DNA of 64,000 bases from Barnesiella propionica (lineage in GTDB: Bacteria > Bacteroidota > Bacteroidia > Bacteroidales > Barnesiellaceae), in NCBI RefSeq assembly GCF_025567045.1, contig NZ_JAOQJK010000009.1, forward strand, positions 1-64,000. The letters are read 5' to 3'. The position numbers and the translations under genes are program-made. The notes beneath the pieces were generated by a model, which did not search any database, had not been told where the DNA came from, and worked only from the letters and a program-made list of their open reading frames with translations. This document shows positions 55,299 through 64,000 of this stretch, piece after piece; the first letter of the stretch is position 1, and each line of letters begins with the position of its first letter.

Positions 55299-55466
55299 AT
55301 TATAAGTCCCTTCTTTTTATTGGGTGAATGAGTTATATATTTGTCATGTTTTTTGTATAACAATTCAAAGGGCAAATAGTGTGCCAATATTTTGCAAGAT
55401 AGTAAAAATATCGTTTATGTAAGTTTCTGCAGTTATAAAGTTAATTCTTTTTTAAGTTGAGCATTC

Positions 55467-55496
55467 TTGCAAATACGGGGAATTTCGTTAAATTTG
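55467..55496 (+). promoter_or_regulatory. promoter of the DUF4293 gene
   Basis: -7 TAAATTTG (55489-55496) with TTG at 55467-55469, 19 bases between. The ATG at 55516 follows 19 bases later. Confidence 0.6.
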
Positions 55497-55515
55497 CCCT
55501 AAAAACCGGTTAACT

Positions 55516-55980
55516 ATGATACAACGAATTCAAACTATTTATTTATTGATAGCCGCCGTTATGATGGCAATTTTTCTTTTTGTTCCTTTTGCACAGTTCT
55601 TTACGCCCGATGCGCTATATCGTTTCGATGCAATGGGGATACAGACGATAGGAGATCCCGCGACGGCTCTTTCTACCTCTACGTGGGGAGCCTTCATTCT
55701 TATTGCTTTGACCGCAATTATTTCGTTCATTGCTATTTTTATGTATAACAATCGTCCGTTACAAATGAAAATGTGTATTATAAATGTGTTTTTCCTGATA
55801 ACCGTTTATATTGTTATATTTTTGTATATCTGGACGGTGAAAGATGATTTGCAGGCAGAGTCGATTGTCTATAGTCCGTATCTTATTTTCCCGTTGGTGG
55901 CGCTTATGCTGGATTCGATCGCTTTCAAGGCAATATTGAAAGATGAGAAACTGATACGGGCTGCCGATCGCATCAGATAA
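55516..55980 (+). CDS. DUF4293 membrane protein
   Basis: 154 residues with four membrane helices (about 7-25, 53-74, 83-105 and 118-138), starting MIQRIQTIYLLIAA as in DUF4293 proteins of Bacteroidetes. Family function is unknown. It has its own promoter and is followed by the folded element at 55990-56134. Confidence 0.85.
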   Translation: MIQRIQTIYLLIAAVMMAIFLFVPFAQFFTPDALYRFDAMGIQTIGDPATALSTSTWGAFILIALTAIISFIAIFMYNNRPLQMKMCIINVFFLITVYIVIFLYIWTVKDDLQAESIVYSPYLIFPLVALMLDSIAFKAILKDEKLIRAADRIR

Positions 55981-55989
55981 TATCGTATT

Positions 55990-56134
55990 TATATTAGAAA
56001 CAAATGCGAGGTTTGTCGTGAGAGATGTCCTCTTTTTCCAAAGAGGACGTGTTTTCAGGTGTTATTTTGAGTTGAGAAAACACTAAAACTAACTGGGAGA
56101 CTACATGAAAGTGAATTTTGGTGTTTCTAATATA
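55990..56134. repeat. 145-bp folded element: 13-bp outer inverted repeat around two hairpins
   Basis: TATATTAGAAACA (55990-56002) is exactly complementary to 56122-56134. Inside are GTCCTCTTT/AAAGAGGAC (56027-56035 and 56040-56048, loop TTCC) and, directly next to it, GTGTTTTC/GAAAACAC (56049-56056 and 56076-56083). The whole folds as a three-way structure and is flanked by TA. It could be a MITE or a structured RNA at the 3' end of the DUF4293 transcript. Confidence 0.55.
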
Positions 56135-56212
56135 TACTATTTGTTGGTGTTTGAAGTGCTCGAAATAAAGTTTTTCTGTGATAAAAAGCAGATTTTAAAT
56201 ATATAGGAGAAG

Positions 56213-56257
56213 AAAAGCGTATGTAATCTGAACATAAAGATATACACACGCTTTTTT
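56213..56257 (+). terminator. rightward terminator-like hairpin
   Basis: AAAAGCGT pairs with ACGCTTTTTT followed by T-run. It lies 233 bases beyond DUF4293 in the gene-free 55981-56476. Confidence 0.5.
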
Positions 56258-56348
56258 AAATATCCGATTATCATTAATTTATGTGGATTATTAATAGATA
56301 GTATTAGTCGAGCTGTTTGCTATTTTGAATAATCAGATTATGCTATAC

Positions 56349-56370
56349 CATATTATTGGGGAATAATATG
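56349..56370. promoter_or_regulatory. inverted repeat upstream of the DJ-1-like gene
   Basis: CATATTATT (56349-56357), GGGG, AATAATATG (56362-56370), a perfect 9-bp arm pair, about 107 bases before the ATG at 56477. It may be an operator; the AraC regulator of this gene group is one possible user. Confidence 0.35.
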
Positions 56371-56476
56371 CCATGGTACTCTAACCGTTTCTTAATCTTC
56401 CATGTTAAAAATTCCATTAACCATCATACAATTCGCCCATTAAGTTGTTTAGGTTTAAATCAATCTGAAATTATAT

Positions 56477-57190
56477 ATGCATGTTTCAACTATCTTATTA
56501 ATCGCGACAGGAACGGGAAAATATGCAAGTGGAAATTTGCCTACCGGACTCTGGCTCAGCGAGCTGGCCCACATCTACCATAGAGCAAAAAAACAAGGGT
56601 ACGAAATTACCGTAGCAAGCCCGAAAGGTGGTGATGTGCCTGTTGATCCCGAGAGTTTAAAACCACTGCTCTTGGACAAAATCTCCAGGAATTATTGGGA
56701 TGATCCGGCATTCAGACGTATGTTGCAACATACCGAAAGCCTGAATGAAATATCGGGAAAGATGTTCGATTGTATTTATCTTGCGGGTGGACATGGCACG
56801 ATGTATGACTTTCCGGACAACGCAGTCTTGCAGTCCATTATCAAATCCCACTATGAAAGCGACAAGATGGTGACTGCCATTTGCCATGGTGTATGCGGAT
56901 TGCTAAACGTCAGACTTTCCGGCGGTGAGTATCTGGTGAGAAATAAGGAATTAACCGGATATAGCTGGTTTGAAGAAATTTTGGCAAGGCGGGAAAAGGA
57001 AGTACCTTTTAATCTTGAAGAGGCACTGAAAGAGAGAGGTGCCGATTACCGTAAAGCCTTTATACCGATGACGTCGAAAGTCGTGGTGGACGGCAATCTG
57101 ATTACCGGTCAGAACCCCTTCAGTTCGAAAGAAATAGCAAAAGTCATTTTGAGAGAATTAGAGTATTCGAATATCGATACCCGGAATTGA
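56477..57190 (+). CDS. DJ-1/PfpI-family protein
   Basis: 237 residues. The nucleophile elbow AICHGVCGLL with Cys, an upstream Glu region (LPTGLWLSELAHIYHRA) and YLAGGHGTMYDFPDN match the glutamine-amidotransferase-like DJ-1/PfpI superfamily of the HSP31/ThiJ branch. Members detoxify glyoxals or act as chaperones; the exact substrate is open. It ends 33 bases inside the 3' end of the opposite-strand saccharopine-dehydrogenase-like gene. Confidence 0.85.
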   Translation: MHVSTILLIATGTGKYASGNLPTGLWLSELAHIYHRAKKQGYEITVASPKGGDVPVDPESLKPLLLDKISRNYWDDPAFRRMLQHTESLNEISGKMFDCIYLAGGHGTMYDFPDNAVLQSIIKSHYESDKMVTAICHGVCGLLNVRLSGGEYLVRNKELTGYSWFEEILARREKEVPFNLEEALKERGADYRKAFIPMTSKVVVDGNLITGQNPFSSKEIAKVILRELEYSNIDTRN

Positions 57191-58207
57191 ATCGATAAAA
57201 TGGCTCCCTAATAACATGGAAGGGGTGTAATAGCCGCTTTTCCCGTGGTTCCCTAAACAATACTTGGCAATTCGGATGCCTGCCTCGACGGTCAGCGAAT
57301 AGACATTGGGAGTTGACATGGTCATTTCCACTTTGTCGCCGCCGGGTGCTTCGGCTTCTCCCCAGAATTGTCCCCGCTGCGTTTCTCTGGCTTGTCCGTC
57401 GGGACCTTTCTTTATGAATTTGCTTGCCAGATTCTTGGCCAAGTCCTGTCCGAAACGGGTATTTATGATTCCTTTAAACGGGTTAGACAGACGCAGTATA
57501 TAAATGCTCGGTTTGGACATCGCCATATAAACCATTCCGTCAGGTACTCCGGTAGATATTCCCGATGTGAAAACGTCTCCCCATGGAATGGTTACCGCCC
57601 ATTGCGGTTGATTTTGGAAAGGTATTTTCTTCATCCGATATGCATTAGGTACGGTTTTGAGCCGACCGTTTTCCCTGATTAATCCTCCTTTTCCCATACT
57701 TTCGATGGAGGTTTTCACGGTACCGATACTCGGGCTCGTACCAAAAGAAAAAGCGAGATCGATACGGGTGGCGGCTGGCAGCTTTTCTTTCAGCATAGCT
57801 GCCAGACAGTCGGTCGGTGCAATGTCAGTTCCCACTCCCGGCATTATGATTATGTGTTGTTTTTTAGCTTCATTATCCAGCGCATAGCATTTTCTAAAGA
57901 CATCTATTTCACCGGTAATATCCAGATAATGTACTTTTTGAGTAAGACATGCCTTTACCAAAACTTCTGCCGTGGCGGAAAACGGACCTGCACAGTTCAG
58001 CAAGACGGTTACATCCTGCAAATATCCTGAGGCATCCTTCACGTTGAATACCCTATATTCCAAATTCAATTCATTGGCTATAGGTGCCAGTTTTTCTGCG
58101 ACACGCCCTGCAATTATCGGTTTAATACCTTGTTTTAACGCTTCACGTACCATTAACTCTCCGGAATATCCATAGGCACCGTATATCATTAGTTTACTTT
58201 CATTCAT
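57158..58207 (-). CDS. saccharopine-dehydrogenase-like oxidoreductase
   Basis: 349 residues from MNESKLMIYGAYG (an alternative start adds three residues). The Rossmann motif is YGAYGYSGELM with GRVAEKLAPIANEL, followed by LLNCAGPFSATAEVLVKACL, HYLDITGEID and PGVGTDIAPTDCLAAMLK as in saccharopine dehydrogenase NADP-binding domain proteins and trans-acting enoyl reductases. It probably reduces a small substrate with NAD(P)H. Its tail overlaps the DJ-1-like gene. The AraC gene lies 59 bases upstream on the same strand. Confidence 0.82.
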   Translation of the reverse strand: MNESKLMIYGAYGYSGELMVREALKQGIKPIIAGRVAEKLAPIANELNLEYRVFNVKDASGYLQDVTVLLNCAGPFSATAEVLVKACLTQKVHYLDITGEIDVFRKCYALDNEAKKQHIIIMPGVGTDIAPTDCLAAMLKEKLPAATRIDLAFSFGTSPSIGTVKTSIESMGKGGLIRENGRLKTVPNAYRMKKIPFQNQPQWAVTIPWGDVFTSGISTGVPDGMVYMAMSKPSIYILRLSNPFKGIINTRFGQDLAKNLASKFIKKGPDGQARETQRGQFWGEAEAPGGDKVEMTMSTPNVYSLTVEAGIRIAKYCLGNHGKSGYYTPSMLLGSHFIDSIPGIDIRIL

Positions 58208-58265
58208 AATATACATATCAATAATAGTTTAATAACACCTTTGACAGCCATTGGTTTTTTGTATT

Positions 58266-59099
58266 TTACAGTGCAGTCGCATTGGATGGTGAATACCCGA
58301 ATTTTCTTTTATAGGCGGTGGAAAAGTGAGAAATATTCTTAAAGCCGACTTCCAGATATATTTCTGAGACTTTTTTTTTCTCATGTAACAATTTATCTTG
58401 CGCTACATTCAGTCTTTTTTCCATTAGCCATTTTTGCGGAGAAAGATCGCTCACCTTTTTGAAGTCGCGTTTGAAAGTGGCGAGACTCCTGCCTGTATAA
58501 TGGGCAATATCTTCAATACTCAGGTCATACGCATAATTCTTTTCCATAAAGCCGAGTATATCGATTTTCCAGGGGTCGGTAAAGTCGAACAGGCTGGGGT
58601 AGAACTGCTCGTCTATATCCAACAGGGCATAAATGCCTTCGTGCAGTTTCATGTCGATAATACGGTCTGTAGGCTGGGTAGAGGTATCGAAATAAGGCAG
58701 CATGGATTGGAAGAGGCTTGTAATGGCAGGCGTCTGCGGAAGCCTTATGATGCTGGGAGTATGCTTTCGCACTTGCAAAGGCAATTTCTTCTTGTCGATA
58801 GTCTGATAGAATTTTCGTAGAAAAGCCCTTTTGAAAACCAGAGAAATACCGATAAATTTCTCTTTCCCTTTGGGCTGCTTAGTCAGACTGACACGATGAT
58901 CCTTTCTTAGAAATACACATTCCCCCCTACGGATTTTGATGGTGTGTTGCGCTTCCTGCAGAAACATTTCACCCGAACAAACATATACCAGCGTATGGTC
59001 TTCCACCAAACCCCAGCATCCCCGTTCATTATCGGAATAACAACTGAAGAATATATCGGAATAGTTTAACACATTCAGTTCGTCAGTCGTAAGTTTCAT
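58266..59099 (-). CDS. AraC-family transcription regulator
   Basis: 277 residues from ATG 59099 (MKLTTDELNVLNY), preferred to an upstream frame whose extra residues are hydrophobic and unlike the family. An N-terminal cupin-like sensor (QEAQHTIKIRRGECVFLRKDH) is followed by two helix-turn-helix units (about 180-275): YDLSIEDIAHYTGRSLATFK and VSEIYLEVGFKNISHFSTAY then KRKFGYSPS. It probably controls the neighbouring hydrolase and oxidoreductase genes. Confidence 0.9.
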   Translation of the reverse strand: MKLTTDELNVLNYSDIFFSCYSDNERGCWGLVEDHTLVYVCSGEMFLQEAQHTIKIRRGECVFLRKDHRVSLTKQPKGKEKFIGISLVFKRAFLRKFYQTIDKKKLPLQVRKHTPSIIRLPQTPAITSLFQSMLPYFDTSTQPTDRIIDMKLHEGIYALLDIDEQFYPSLFDFTDPWKIDILGFMEKNYAYDLSIEDIAHYTGRSLATFKRDFKKVSDLSPQKWLMEKRLNVAQDKLLHEKKKVSEIYLEVGFKNISHFSTAYKRKFGYSPSNATAL

Positions 59100-59237
59100 A
59101 TCGTTTCTTATTTGTGGCGAAGTTAATTGGAATAATAGCAATAAATGAGAGATAGACAATACTTTTTCTTTCCCTGCATTTATTGCTATTTGCTTTTTCA
59201 GAAATTAACGACGACAAGATCAGACAAATCTATCGTA

Positions 59238-60164
59238 TCACTTTCCAATATTTTTCTTAAAAAAAGGAACAAGCACAGACACCGCTTCATCCACATACTG
59301 TGGTATGTCGTACATTTCCATGTGGTTTGCTCCTTCCACGATATGAAGATTCTTGTCCGTGCTTGCAGCGCGGTTATACAAATCTTCGCTGTACCATTTG
59401 CTACCGGCCAAGCTGCCGGCTACAAGTTGCAAAGGTTGCGTGAGGAATATATCCGCCATGTTGTATGCATCGTAAGTTACTAATTGAGTGAAGCATCTTA
59501 CAGGAGCCATACTCGGAGCAGTAGAACATTGGGCGCGTGGAGTACGGTAATATTCCCATGCTTCTTCCATCTCCTTGTCCGGGGCCTCTTCTTTCGTGGT
59601 CGGGGCCAACGGGAACATAGCCATTTCCGCCCCATTTGCTTCTGCCGTACGGGTAGCGGCACCGGCCATCAAAGCAGGGAATGCGTCTTCCGATTTTTGG
59701 CTGCCGTCCCATCCGTTACGGAACATGGCTCCGATATTAACGGCACTTACGGCTCCCACAGCTTTGATGCGATGGTCGTTGATAGCGGCATTGGCTGTAT
59801 ATCCGCCTCCGGCACAAATACCCATTGCACCGATCCTTTCCTTATCCACATAAGGAAGAGTAGTCAGATAATCAATTATGGCACTGATATCTTCCACCCG
59901 TATATAAGGATTTTCCAACTGACGGGGTTCACCTGTGCTTTCGCCTTGGTAAGAGGCATCATAAGCGATGGTAATAAAACCTGCTTCTGCCAATCTTTTT
60001 GCATACAGGCCTGCTGTCTGCTCCTTTACCCCGCCACCGGGATGTGTTATTACAATTGCCGGATACTTTTGCTCTTTATCGAAATTCTCCGGGAAATTGA
60101 TAACTGCCGACATGGTAATGCCCTGTCCGTTCTTATTTTCAAAACTTACTTTTTGCTGGGACAT
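59238..60164 (-). CDS. alpha/beta hydrolase (dienelactone-hydrolase-like)
   Basis: 308 residues from ATG 60164 (MSQQKVSFENKNG); an earlier in-frame ATG is close to the promoter. The nucleophile elbow is GICAGGGY with Cys in place of Ser, as in dienelactone hydrolase; oxyanion-hole sequence ITHPGGGVKEQTAG, and the catalytic His in EGANHMEMYD. Substrate is unknown. A -7 element TACTTTTG at 60230-60223 is upstream. It belongs to the four-gene group with AraC control. Confidence 0.88.
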   Translation of the reverse strand: MSQQKVSFENKNGQGITMSAVINFPENFDKEQKYPAIVITHPGGGVKEQTAGLYAKRLAEAGFITIAYDASYQGESTGEPRQLENPYIRVEDISAIIDYLTTLPYVDKERIGAMGICAGGGYTANAAINDHRIKAVGAVSAVNIGAMFRNGWDGSQKSEDAFPALMAGAATRTAEANGAEMAMFPLAPTTKEEAPDKEMEEAWEYYRTPRAQCSTAPSMAPVRCFTQLVTYDAYNMADIFLTQPLQLVAGSLAGSKWYSEDLYNRAASTDKNLHIVEGANHMEMYDIPQYVDEAVSVLVPFFKKNIGK

Positions 60165-60222
60165 AATATTTCTTATTAAATGGTTCATATTATTCTTAAC
60201 CGTTAGGAACGGGTTATTGTTG

Positions 60223-60230
60223 CAAAAGTA
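60223..60230 (-). promoter_or_regulatory. -7 promoter element for the hydrolase
   Basis: The minus strand reads TACTTTTG, exact TAnnTTTG, 59 bases before ATG 60164. Confidence 0.55.
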
Positions 60231-60239
60231 GAAGGAAAT

Positions 60240-60644
60240 AAAAGAACTCGTTTTTCTTTATGGCTCAAATAATGTTTTCTCTATGGTTCACTCTGCTATA
60301 ATTTTATACGTGATGGTGTTCTCATCCCATTATTTTTCGTATTACCCCGTACGGGTTCATAACATTTTTACAGGTTTTACCGGTGAGAGAAAAAATCATA
60401 CATCTATATACGTGTACGAGTATCCTTGAAATCCTGTAAAATTTGGTTTTCGGTAATGTTACCGTTATTAGTACCCACAAATGATTCGGATATCTGATCC
60501 TGGTTCTTAGAAAGACCTGTAAACAGTAATAGCTTTGTGACTTCTGTTATAACCTGACTGGTAGAAAATCAATAGTAATTTGCTCTAAAAAGGGGTTAAG
60601 CCTCACTACATAATTGGTTTTGTTTATCCGGTAGGTAGAAATGA
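60240..60644. other. gene-free region before uvrA's 3' end
   Basis: No coding frame is convincing. Small inverted repeats are present: TTTTACAGG (about 60366-60374) with CCTGTAAAA (60433-60441), and CGGTAA/TTACCG at 60451-60464. No terminator with a good U-run for uvrA was seen here. Confidence 0.5.
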
Positions 60645-63440
60645 CTATTTAATGGGGTATAGTTTCTCTTTCAGGAATTTGCCCGTATAAGAATCGGGGC
60701 AGGTTGTTATTTCTTCCGGTGTTCCCGTACATACGACATAACCTCCCATATCACCTCCTTCCGGTCCCATATCAATGATATGGTCGGCACATTTGATGAC
60801 ATCCATATTGTGTTCGATAATAATAACGGTATGTCCCCGGTCTATCAGTTGATTGAATGATTTGAGCAACGTATTGATATCATGGAAGTGCAATCCGGTA
60901 GTAGGCTCGTCAAATACGAATATGGTAGGATCCTGGCGTTCGCTGCTTAAGAAGTAAGCCAGTTTTACTCGCTGGTTTTCTCCTCCTGAAAGGCTTGAGG
61001 AACTCTGTCCCAGTTTTATATATCCTAATCCTACATCTTGCAGGGGCTTAAGCCGTTTGACTATTTTTTTCTCTGCAGAGCCTGTGTTTTCCGAGAAGAA
61101 TTCGATAGCCTGGTTGATAGTCATATCCAGTATGTCGTTGATATTTTTTCCCCGGTATTCTATTTCCAGAACTTCCTGTTTATACCTTTTACCGTGGCAA
61201 CATTCGCATTCGAGAGTGATATCAGCCATGAACTGCATTTCTACCGTAATAGTTCCTTCACCTTTACATTCTTCACAACGGCCGCCTTCGGAATTGAAAG
61301 AGAAATATGAGGCCGAGAATCCCATTTGTTTGGCTCCCTGTTGGTCTGCAAATAATTTACGTATTTCATCAAACGCTTTCAGATAAGTGGCCGGATTGGA
61401 ACGTGACGATTTGCCTATGGGATTCTGGTCAATGAATTCTATTCCTTTCATTAAATTCATGTCTCCTGTCAGTTTTGAGAACGTTCCGGGTAATTCTCCT
61501 CCTTCGCCGTAATGCCGGACAAGAGCCCTGTAAAACACATCCCGTACCAGAGAGGATTTACCCGATCCGCTTACGCCGGTTACTACGGTCATGACCTGTA
61601 AAGGAAAGCGTACACTTACGTTTTTTAGATTGTTCTGGACAGCTCCTTCCACCTCTATATAATGATTCCATTTCCGGCGATATGCCGGTAATTCGATACT
61701 CAGTTCTCCGGTGAGGTATCTCATCGTGTAGCTTTGTGTGGCTTTGGGAAGATGAGACAAGTCCCCTTGATATACTACTTCGCCCCCCAGTCTGCCGGCG
61801 AGAGGACCTATGTCTATGATATAGTCCGCCGACCGGATAATTTCTTCGTCATGTTCTACTACGACTACGGTATTCCCTAATGCTTTTAATTGGCGTAAGA
61901 CACCGATAAGCAGGTCTGTGTCACGGGAATGCAAGCCGATACTGGGCTCGTCCAGAATATATAAGGAGCCTACCAGACTACTTCCTAATGAGGTAGCCAG
62001 ATTGATACGCTGGCTTTCTCCTCCGGAAAGGGAAGATGACAACCGGTTAAGAGTAAGATACCCCAGTCCCACTTCTTGTAAAAAGCGGATGCGGTTACGT
62101 ATTTCGGTCAGTAGACGGGCAGCGATGATAGCTTCTGTTTCGTCAAGCTGGATATTTTCGAAAAAATTCTGCAGTTTTGTAATAGGCATGCTTACGAGAT
62201 CTGTAATCGTGTGACCGGCTATCTTCACATACTGGGCGTCGGGTTTAAGCCGTGTCCCTTTGCAGACCGGGCAAGTGGTTTTGCCTCTGTAGCGTGCAAG
62301 CATGACTCGATATTGTATTTTATATTGGTTCTCTTCCAGCATTTTGAAAAAATCATTTATACCTTCAAAGTAGCTGTTACCGTTCCATAACAATTCCCGT
62401 TCTGCTCCGGTAAGTTGATAATAAGGACGGTGAATGGGAAATCCGATACGTTCCGATACCGAGATGAGCGCTTTTTTCCATTCGCTCATTTTTTCACCAC
62501 GCCAGCACATGACAGCATCTTCATAAACCGATAGCATTTTGTTAGGAATGACGAGATCTTCGTCTATCCCGATGATTTTTCCGAAGCCTTCACATTTGGG
62601 ACAGGCTCCTGCCGGACTGTTGAAGTTGAACATCAGGTCGTTCGGTTCTGTAAAGGTAATGCCGTCTGCCTCGAATTTTTTTGAAAAATCGTGTTGTTCG
62701 ATACCGTCACCGGTAAAGAATAACAGGCTGCATTCTCCGCCGCCTTCAAAAAATGCTGTTTCTGCCGAATCGGATAGACGGCTTATCGTTTCTTTTGAAT
62801 CCGAACAGCTCATCCTGTCGATGAGCAGATGATAATTTTCAGTATCCAAAGTATCGGCTTGATCCTGTATATCGCTGATGCGGATAAACTCTCCGTTTTT
62901 TTCAAGCCTGTTGTATCCTTCTTTTGAGAGCACTTCCAGTTGTGTGGAAAATTTACGGCCTTCGGGAAGTATGATGCGGGTGACCAGTGCAAAACGGGTT
63001 CCTCCGGGATATGAGAGCATACATGATACCAGGTCGCTTATCTGGTGCTTTTTTACCAGATCGCCCGATACAGGAGAATAAGTTCGTCCTATCCGGGCGA
63101 ACAGAAGTCTCAGGTAATCGTATATTTCGGTAGATGTTCCTACCGTCGAGCGGGGATTGCGCGTATTTACTTTTTGTTCGATAGCTATAGCGGGAGGAAT
63201 GCCTTTTATAAAATCGCATTCCGGCTTGCTCATCCGTCCCAGGAACTGTCGTGCATAGGAAGAGAGGCTTTCTACATAACGCCGTTGCCCCTCTGCATAA
63301 AGGGTATCGAAAGCCAGTGACGATTTTCCCGAACCCGATAATCCGGTGATAACAATAAATTTATCGCGAGGAATTTCTACATCTATGTTTTTTAGATTAT
63401 TAACTCTTGCGCCTTTGATAAATATGGATGAGTCTGTCAT
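60645..63440 (-). CDS. uvrA: excinuclease ABC subunit A
   Basis: 931 residues. Two ABC ATPase modules: Walker [13 protein letters not shown] near residue 35 and [12 protein letters not shown] near 625; signatures [14 protein letters not shown] and [14 protein letters not shown]; Walker [13 protein letters not shown] and [12 protein letters not shown]. The C-terminal zinc finger is present ([16 protein letters not shown]). The first zinc finger keeps only CPKC; the first Cys pair is replaced (FEADG). UvrA finds bulky lesions with UvrB in nucleotide-excision repair. A -7 element TACCTTTG is at 63484-63477. Confidence 0.96.
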   Translation of the reverse strand: MTDSSIFIKGARVNNLKNIDVEIPRDKFIVITGLSGSGKSSLAFDTLYAEGQRRYVESLSSYARQFLGRMSKPECDFIKGIPPAIAIEQKVNTRNPRSTVGTSTEIYDYLRLLFARIGRTYSPVSGDLVKKHQISDLVSCMLSYPGGTRFALVTRIILPEGRKFSTQLEVLSKEGYNRLEKNGEFIRISDIQDQADTLDTENYHLLIDRMSCSDSKETISRLSDSAETAFFEGGGECSLLFFTGDGIEQHDFSKKFEADGITFTEPNDLMFNFNSPAGACPKCEGFGKIIGIDEDLVIPNKMLSVYEDAVMCWRGEKMSEWKKALISVSERIGFPIHRPYYQLTGAERELLWNGNSYFEGINDFFKMLEENQYKIQYRVMLARYRGKTTCPVCKGTRLKPDAQYVKIAGHTITDLVSMPITKLQNFFENIQLDETEAIIAARLLTEIRNRIRFLQEVGLGYLTLNRLSSSLSGGESQRINLATSLGSSLVGSLYILDEPSIGLHSRDTDLLIGVLRQLKALGNTVVVVEHDEEIIRSADYIIDIGPLAGRLGGEVVYQGDLSHLPKATQSYTMRYLTGELSIELPAYRRKWNHYIEVEGAVQNNLKNVSVRFPLQVMTVVTGVSGSGKSSLVRDVFYRALVRHYGEGGELPGTFSKLTGDMNLMKGIEFIDQNPIGKSSRSNPATYLKAFDEIRKLFADQQGAKQMGFSASYFSFNSEGGRCEECKGEGTITVEMQFMADITLECECCHGKRYKQEVLEIEYRGKNINDILDMTINQAIEFFSENTGSAEKKIVKRLKPLQDVGLGYIKLGQSSSSLSGGENQRVKLAYFLSSERQDPTIFVFDEPTTGLHFHDINTLLKSFNQLIDRGHTVIIIEHNMDVIKCADHIIDMGPEGGDMGGYVVCTGTPEEITTCPDSYTGKFLKEKLYPIK

Positions 63441-63476
63441 ATCGAACTTTGCTGTATATTAATCTTTTTCAACCTG

Positions 63477-63484
63477 CAAAGGTA
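63477..63484 (-). promoter_or_regulatory. -7 promoter element for uvrA
   Basis: The minus strand reads TACCTTTG, exact TAnnTTTG, 37 bases before the ATG. Confidence 0.65.
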
Positions 63485-63576
63485 GCAATTTTTACCCTAT
63501 AAAGAATCGTGTTAGAGTACATTAGCTTATATTTTTGTTTTTATATGGATAGAAACATTTTTATCGGATAAATATT

Positions 63577-63584
63577 TACCTTTG
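63577..63584 (+). promoter_or_regulatory. -7 promoter element for the response regulator
   Basis: TACCTTTG, exact TAnnTTTG, 20 bases before the ATG at 63605. It faces away from the uvrA promoter, so the two genes share a divergent control region. Confidence 0.6.
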
Positions 63585-63604
63585 GCGTAAAATAAAAGTA
63601 TGTT

Positions 63605-64000
63605 ATGGATAAAGTGCTGATTGTAGACGATGAAGACCAGATACGTTGTTTGTTGGCCCGTTTGTTGGGGCTGGAAGGATATGAGGTCTATGAAGCTGAA
63701 GATTGCAAGGCTGCATTGAAAAAGATGGATACGATATCTGTGGATGTGGCACTGTGTGATGTGTTTCTGCCGGATGGCAATGGTGTGGACCTGGTTTTGC
63801 AGATGAAGAAGAAACATCCTGAAACGGAAATTATTTTATTGACGGCGCATGGTAATATACCGGACGGGGTACAGGCGATAAAGAACGGTGCTTTTGATTA
63901 TATAACCAAGGGAGATGATAATAATAAGATAATCCCGCTTATCGGCCGGGCCATGGAACAGGCTAAGATGAACCGTCAGGGTGGTTCCGGTAAACAGAGA
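63605..64000 (+). CDS. response regulator, NtrC-like, partial at window edge
   Basis: 132 codons of an open frame that runs off the window. The receiver domain is complete: acidic pair D8-D9 (VLIVDDEDQ), phosphoacceptor D52 (ALCDVFLPDGNG), T80 (IILLTAHG) and K102 (YITKGDD). The TAHG-NIPDGVQAIKNGAFDY pattern is that of sigma-54-dependent NtrC-family regulators, so an AAA+ and Fis-type domain probably follow outside the window. Confidence 0.88.
   Translation, partial: MDKVLIVDDEDQIRCLLARLLGLEGYEVYEAEDCKAALKKMDTISVDVALCDVFLPDGNGVDLVLQMKKKHPETEIILLTAHGNIPDGVQAIKNGAFDYITKGDDNNKIIPLIGRAMEQAKMNRQGGSGKQR

Noticed and set aside
55981..56476. decayed transposase upstream of the DJ-1-like gene
   Set aside because: Short frames at 56356-56583 give no transposase motif; only the folded element and small palindromes are supportable.
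59484..60179. 231-codon rightward open frame opposite the alpha/beta hydrolase
   Set aside because: Antisense to a gene with clear catalytic motifs; the product is Cys/His/Phe-rich and matches no family.

Overview
The window is a stretch of a Bacteroidales chromosome with a CTnDOT-type integrative conjugative element (ICE) at its left end. The host assignment rests on many copies of the Bacteroidetes -7 promoter element TAnnTTTG, paired outer-membrane beta-barrel/carboxypeptidase-regulatory style proteins, a protein with a type IX secretion sorting domain, an LruC-domain lipoprotein, a eukaryote-like proline-tRNA ligase and several small families (DUF4293, DUF2975, DUF3876, DUF4141) known mainly from this phylum. 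The family or genus cannot be fixed from the sequence alone; a T9SS-bearing Bacteroidales (Porphyromonadaceae/Barnesiellaceae-like) fits best.

Region 1 (1 to about 14.6 kb) is the ICE. It opens with the 3' end of a group II intron that interrupts traG, followed by the tail exon of traG and the transfer operon traI-J-K-L-M-N-O-Q (a type IV secretion channel; traP is not present between traO and traQ), an M23 peptidase, a PH-domain membrane protein and a frameshifted abortive-infection-type gene. A leftward block then carries two small genes, a large ParB-family protein and a small membrane protein. A control region with direct repeats precedes two excisionase-like helix-turn-helix genes, and the element ends with an integrase whose catalytic positions match IntDOT, including Ser259 in place of the first Arg. 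The element is visibly richer in G+C than the chromosome to its right.

Region 2 (14.7 to 24.4 kb) holds DedA, an outer-membrane beta-barrel protein, a uracil/hypoxanthine-DNA glycosylase-family protein, and the most unusual locus of the window: a translationally coupled pair made of a half-length HsdS-like specificity protein and an HsdM-like protein that has lost the NPP(Y/F) catalytic motif, with no HsdR. This pair lies beside a very AT-rich gene desert of 1.6 kb and has a 12-bp perfect inverted repeat with outward-facing -7 elements in front of it. A small lipoprotein, an acidic protein and L-serine ammonia-lyase follow.

Region 3 (24.4 to 40.9 kb) carries a DcaP-like porin, an FprA flavodiiron protein, a five-gene GntR(YtrA)/ABC/beta-helix/outer-membrane operon, small acidic and OmpA proteins, the LruC lipoprotein, proS and a large T9SS-secreted protein.

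Region 4 (40.9 to 56 kb) is mostly housekeeping and runs leftward: M16 peptidase, XRE+DUF2975 pair, a LuxR-type regulator next to a hemerythrin/RIC-like protein, an operon of dCMP deaminase, S41 peptidase and 5-formyl-THF cyclo-ligase, an organophosphate:phosphate antiporter, M3 peptidase, a TPR protein and DUF4293. A compact 145-bp folded element follows DUF4293.

Region 5 (56 to 64 kb) has a four-gene group that looks acquired as a unit (DJ-1/PfpI, saccharopine-dehydrogenase-like, AraC regulator, alpha/beta hydrolase), then uvrA and the start of an NtrC-like response regulator cut by the window edge. No tRNA, rRNA, CRISPR array or DNA transposase gene was recognised.
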